Positions 44,057-45,331 of a DNA stretch of 45,331 nt are shown here, piece by piece. This DNA is from JAKOQB01 sp036824465 (GTDB lineage: Bacteria > Pseudomonadota > Gammaproteobacteria > Burkholderiales > Burkholderiaceae_F). The notes under the pieces were generated by a model. The model had not been told where the DNA came from, ran no database searches, and saw only the letters and a program-made list of their open reading frames with translations. Position 1 is the stretch's first letter. Every line of letters begins with the position of its first letter. The stretch is from positions 1 through 45,331 of the forward strand of contig DAITAC010000024.1 in NCBI GenBank assembly GCA_036824465.1, written 5' to 3'. Position numbers and translations under genes: made by a program.

Positions 44057-44713
44057 ATGCGAGTCATACTGCTCGGGCCACCGGGCGCCGGCAAAGGCAC
44101 CCAGGCTGCATTCATCAAGGAACGCTACGGCATTCCGCAGATCTCGACCGGCGACATGCTGCGGGCTGCGGTCAAGGCCGGTACGCCGCTCGGTCTCGCC
44201 GCAAAGAAAGTGATGGATTCCGGCGCGCTGGTGTCCGACGACATCATCATCGGGCTGGTCAAGGAGCGCCTGAAGGAGCCTGACTGCCTGTCCGGCTACC
44301 TGTTCGATGGCTTTCCCCGCACGATCACGCAGGCTGAGGCGTTGAAGGCCGTCGGGATCAAGGTCGACGTGGTGCTCGAAATTGCTGTTCCGGACAGCGA
44401 CATCATCGAGCGCATGAGCGGCCGCCGCGTTCATTTGGGGAGTGGCCGCACCTACCACGTGAAGTTCAATCCACCGAAGGCGGCCGGCAAGGACGACGTC
44501 ACCGGCGAACCGCTGATCCAGCGCGATGACGACAAGGAAGAGGTCGTACGCAATCGCCTCAAGGTCTACCACGCGCAGACGAGTGTGCTCATCGACTACT
44601 ACGCGAAGTGGGTCGCCAGCGGAGATGCCGCCGCTCCGAAGCATCGCAAGGTGTCCGGCGTGGGCGGCGTGGATGAAATCCGGCAGCGTGTTTTCGAAGC
44701 GCTCGCCAAGTAG
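44057..44713 (+). CDS. adk: adenylate kinase
   Basis: Interconverts AMP, ADP and ATP; 218 residues, the long form with a full LID domain. The P-loop is GPPGAGKGTQ (7-16), then the AMP site ISTGDMLRAA and the LSGYLFDGFPRTI motif. The LID begins at SGRRVHLGSGRTYHV and lacks the four zinc-binding cysteines. AGGACGGGGG lies just before the ATG. It follows the kdsB region as in other betaproteobacteria, with the binding protein and pfp inserted between, and hppA is 34 bp downstream. Confidence 0.96.
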   Translation: MRVILLGPPGAGKGTQAAFIKERYGIPQISTGDMLRAAVKAGTPLGLAAKKVMDSGALVSDDIIIGLVKERLKEPDCLSGYLFDGFPRTITQAEALKAVGIKVDVVLEIAVPDSDIIERMSGRRVHLGSGRTYHVKFNPPKAAGKDDVTGEPLIQRDDDKEEVVRNRLKVYHAQTSVLIDYYAKWVASGDAAAPKHRKVSGVGGVDEIRQRVFEALAK

Positions 44714-44747
44714 GTTTTGACTCAACAGCTTTGATAAGGAGAAAGCA

Positions 44748-45331
44748 ATGTCTGGATTGGCTCTCGCCCTGCTCTGCGGTCTCGCGGCCGTCGCGTTCGG
44801 CGCACTGTCGATTTCCTGGATCCTTAAGCAGCCCGCGGGAAACGCGCGGATGCAGGAAATCGCGGCTGCCGTACAACAAGGTGCGCAGGCGTACCTGAAC
44901 CGCCAGTACCGCACGATTGCGATCGTCGGTGTCGTGCTCGCGATCATCATCGGCGTGGTGCCGCAGCTCGGCGCGTGGACTGCAATCGGGTTCGTTCTCG
45001 GCGCGGTGTTATCGGGTGCGGCCGGCTACATCGGCATGAACGTGTCGGTGCGCGCCAACGTGCGCACCGCGCAGGCAGCCACACAGGGGCTGAACGCGGC
45101 GCTGAACATTGCCTTCCGCGGCGGCGCCATCACCGGCCTGCTGGTGGTGGGCCTCGGACTGATCGGCGTGGCGGGCTTCTACTGGATCCTGAAGACGACG
45201 CACGCGGGCATGAACACGCGTGACCTTCTGCACCCGATGATCGGGTTCGCCTTCGGCGCCTCTCTGATCTCGATCTTCGCGCGACTGGGCGGCGGCATCT
45301 TTACCAAGGGCGCGGACGTCGGCGCCGATCT
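44748..45331 (+). CDS. hppA: membrane-bound proton-translocating pyrophosphatase HppA, 5' part only
   Basis: The gene runs off the window; 194 codons are visible of about 670-700 expected. The protein starts MSGLALALLCGLAAVAFGAL, a first membrane helix, then continues QEIAAAVQQGAQAYLNRQY, further hydrophobic segments and FGASLISIFARLGGGIFTKG, a family signature of membrane pyrophosphatases. The enzyme hydrolyses PPi and pumps H+ (or Na+). The K+-dependence residue lies beyond the window and cannot be judged. AAGGAGA precedes ATG 44748. The link with pfp and adk fits PPi-based energy metabolism. Confidence 0.93.
   Translation, partial: MSGLALALLCGLAAVAFGALSISWILKQPAGNARMQEIAAAVQQGAQAYLNRQYRTIAIVGVVLAIIIGVVPQLGAWTAIGFVLGAVLSGAAGYIGMNVSVRANVRTAQAATQGLNAALNIAFRGGAITGLLVVGLGLIGVAGFYWILKTTHAGMNTRDLLHPMIGFAFGASLISIFARLGGGIFTKGADVGAD

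Overview
The window reads as chromosomal backbone of a high-G+C betaproteobacterium, most likely of the order Burkholderiales or close to it. Support comes from the gene orders rpsU-yqeY-dnaG-rpoD, ribF-ileS-lspA-coaBC-dut, clpS-clpA next to cspA and icd, and exbB-exbD-lpxK-trm112-kdsB-adk, and from protein signatures such as a long Lys/Ala-rich RpoD N-terminus and iron-type SOD. It is draft sequence. Three runs of exactly 100 N are each flanked by an identical 55-bp direct repeat. Collapsing gap plus one repeat copy restores a single in-frame gene every time (a chalcone-isomerase-like protein, coaBC and clpA), so the gaps are scaffolding artefacts and no sequence appears to be missing.

Layout. 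1-1644: end of a CoA-binding protein and metY (direct sulfhydrylation route to homocysteine), separated by a curious tandem/inverted repeat. 1657-8610 (minus): rhlE, a duplicated 3' half of tRNA-Ile2, tRNA-Ile2(CAU), and the macromolecular synthesis operon rpsU-yqeY-dnaG-rpoD with a recognisable promoter. 8688-14758: tsaD, plsY-ybaK, xerD, a TetR regulator, a periplasmic chalcone-isomerase-like protein, and fkpB-ispH. 14807-20717: radC, rpmB-rpmG, a fatty-acid desaturase, and a translationally coupled purN-rsmB-mscS run. 20816-27995: a tightly packed plus-strand run ribF-ileS-lspA-coaBC-unknown-dut-acyltransferase. 28045-34529: a two-gene sulfide dehydrogenase module (fccA-fccB), clpS-clpA, a cold-shock gene with a long leader, and icd. 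34741-37583: a small Ala/Lys-rich exported protein, a DUF192 protein, sodB and xseA. 37890-45331: energy transduction and envelope genes (exbB, exbD, lpxK, trm112-like, kdsB), a lone oligopeptide-type binding protein, then pfp, adk and the start of hppA.

How the genes work together. Most are housekeeping: translation (rpsU, rpmB, rpmG, ileS, tRNA-Ile2, tsaD, ybaK, rsmB), replication and repair (dnaG, dut, xerD, xseA, radC), and cofactor and lipid synthesis (ribF, coaBC, ispH, plsY, desaturase, acyltransferase, lpxK, kdsB). Two lifestyle hints stand out: the fccAB pair, implying periplasmic sulfide oxidation, and the pfp-adk-hppA neighbourhood, implying pyrophosphate-linked glycolysis and membrane energisation.

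I found no CRISPR array, insertion sequence, prophage, toxin-antitoxin or defence locus, and no convincing new multigene system. The items most worth following up are the repeat in the metY leader, the tRNA 3'-end duplication, the non-canonical HIGH motif of IleRS, the unknown membrane protein wedged between coaBC and dut, and the DnaA-box-like cluster upstream of exbB.
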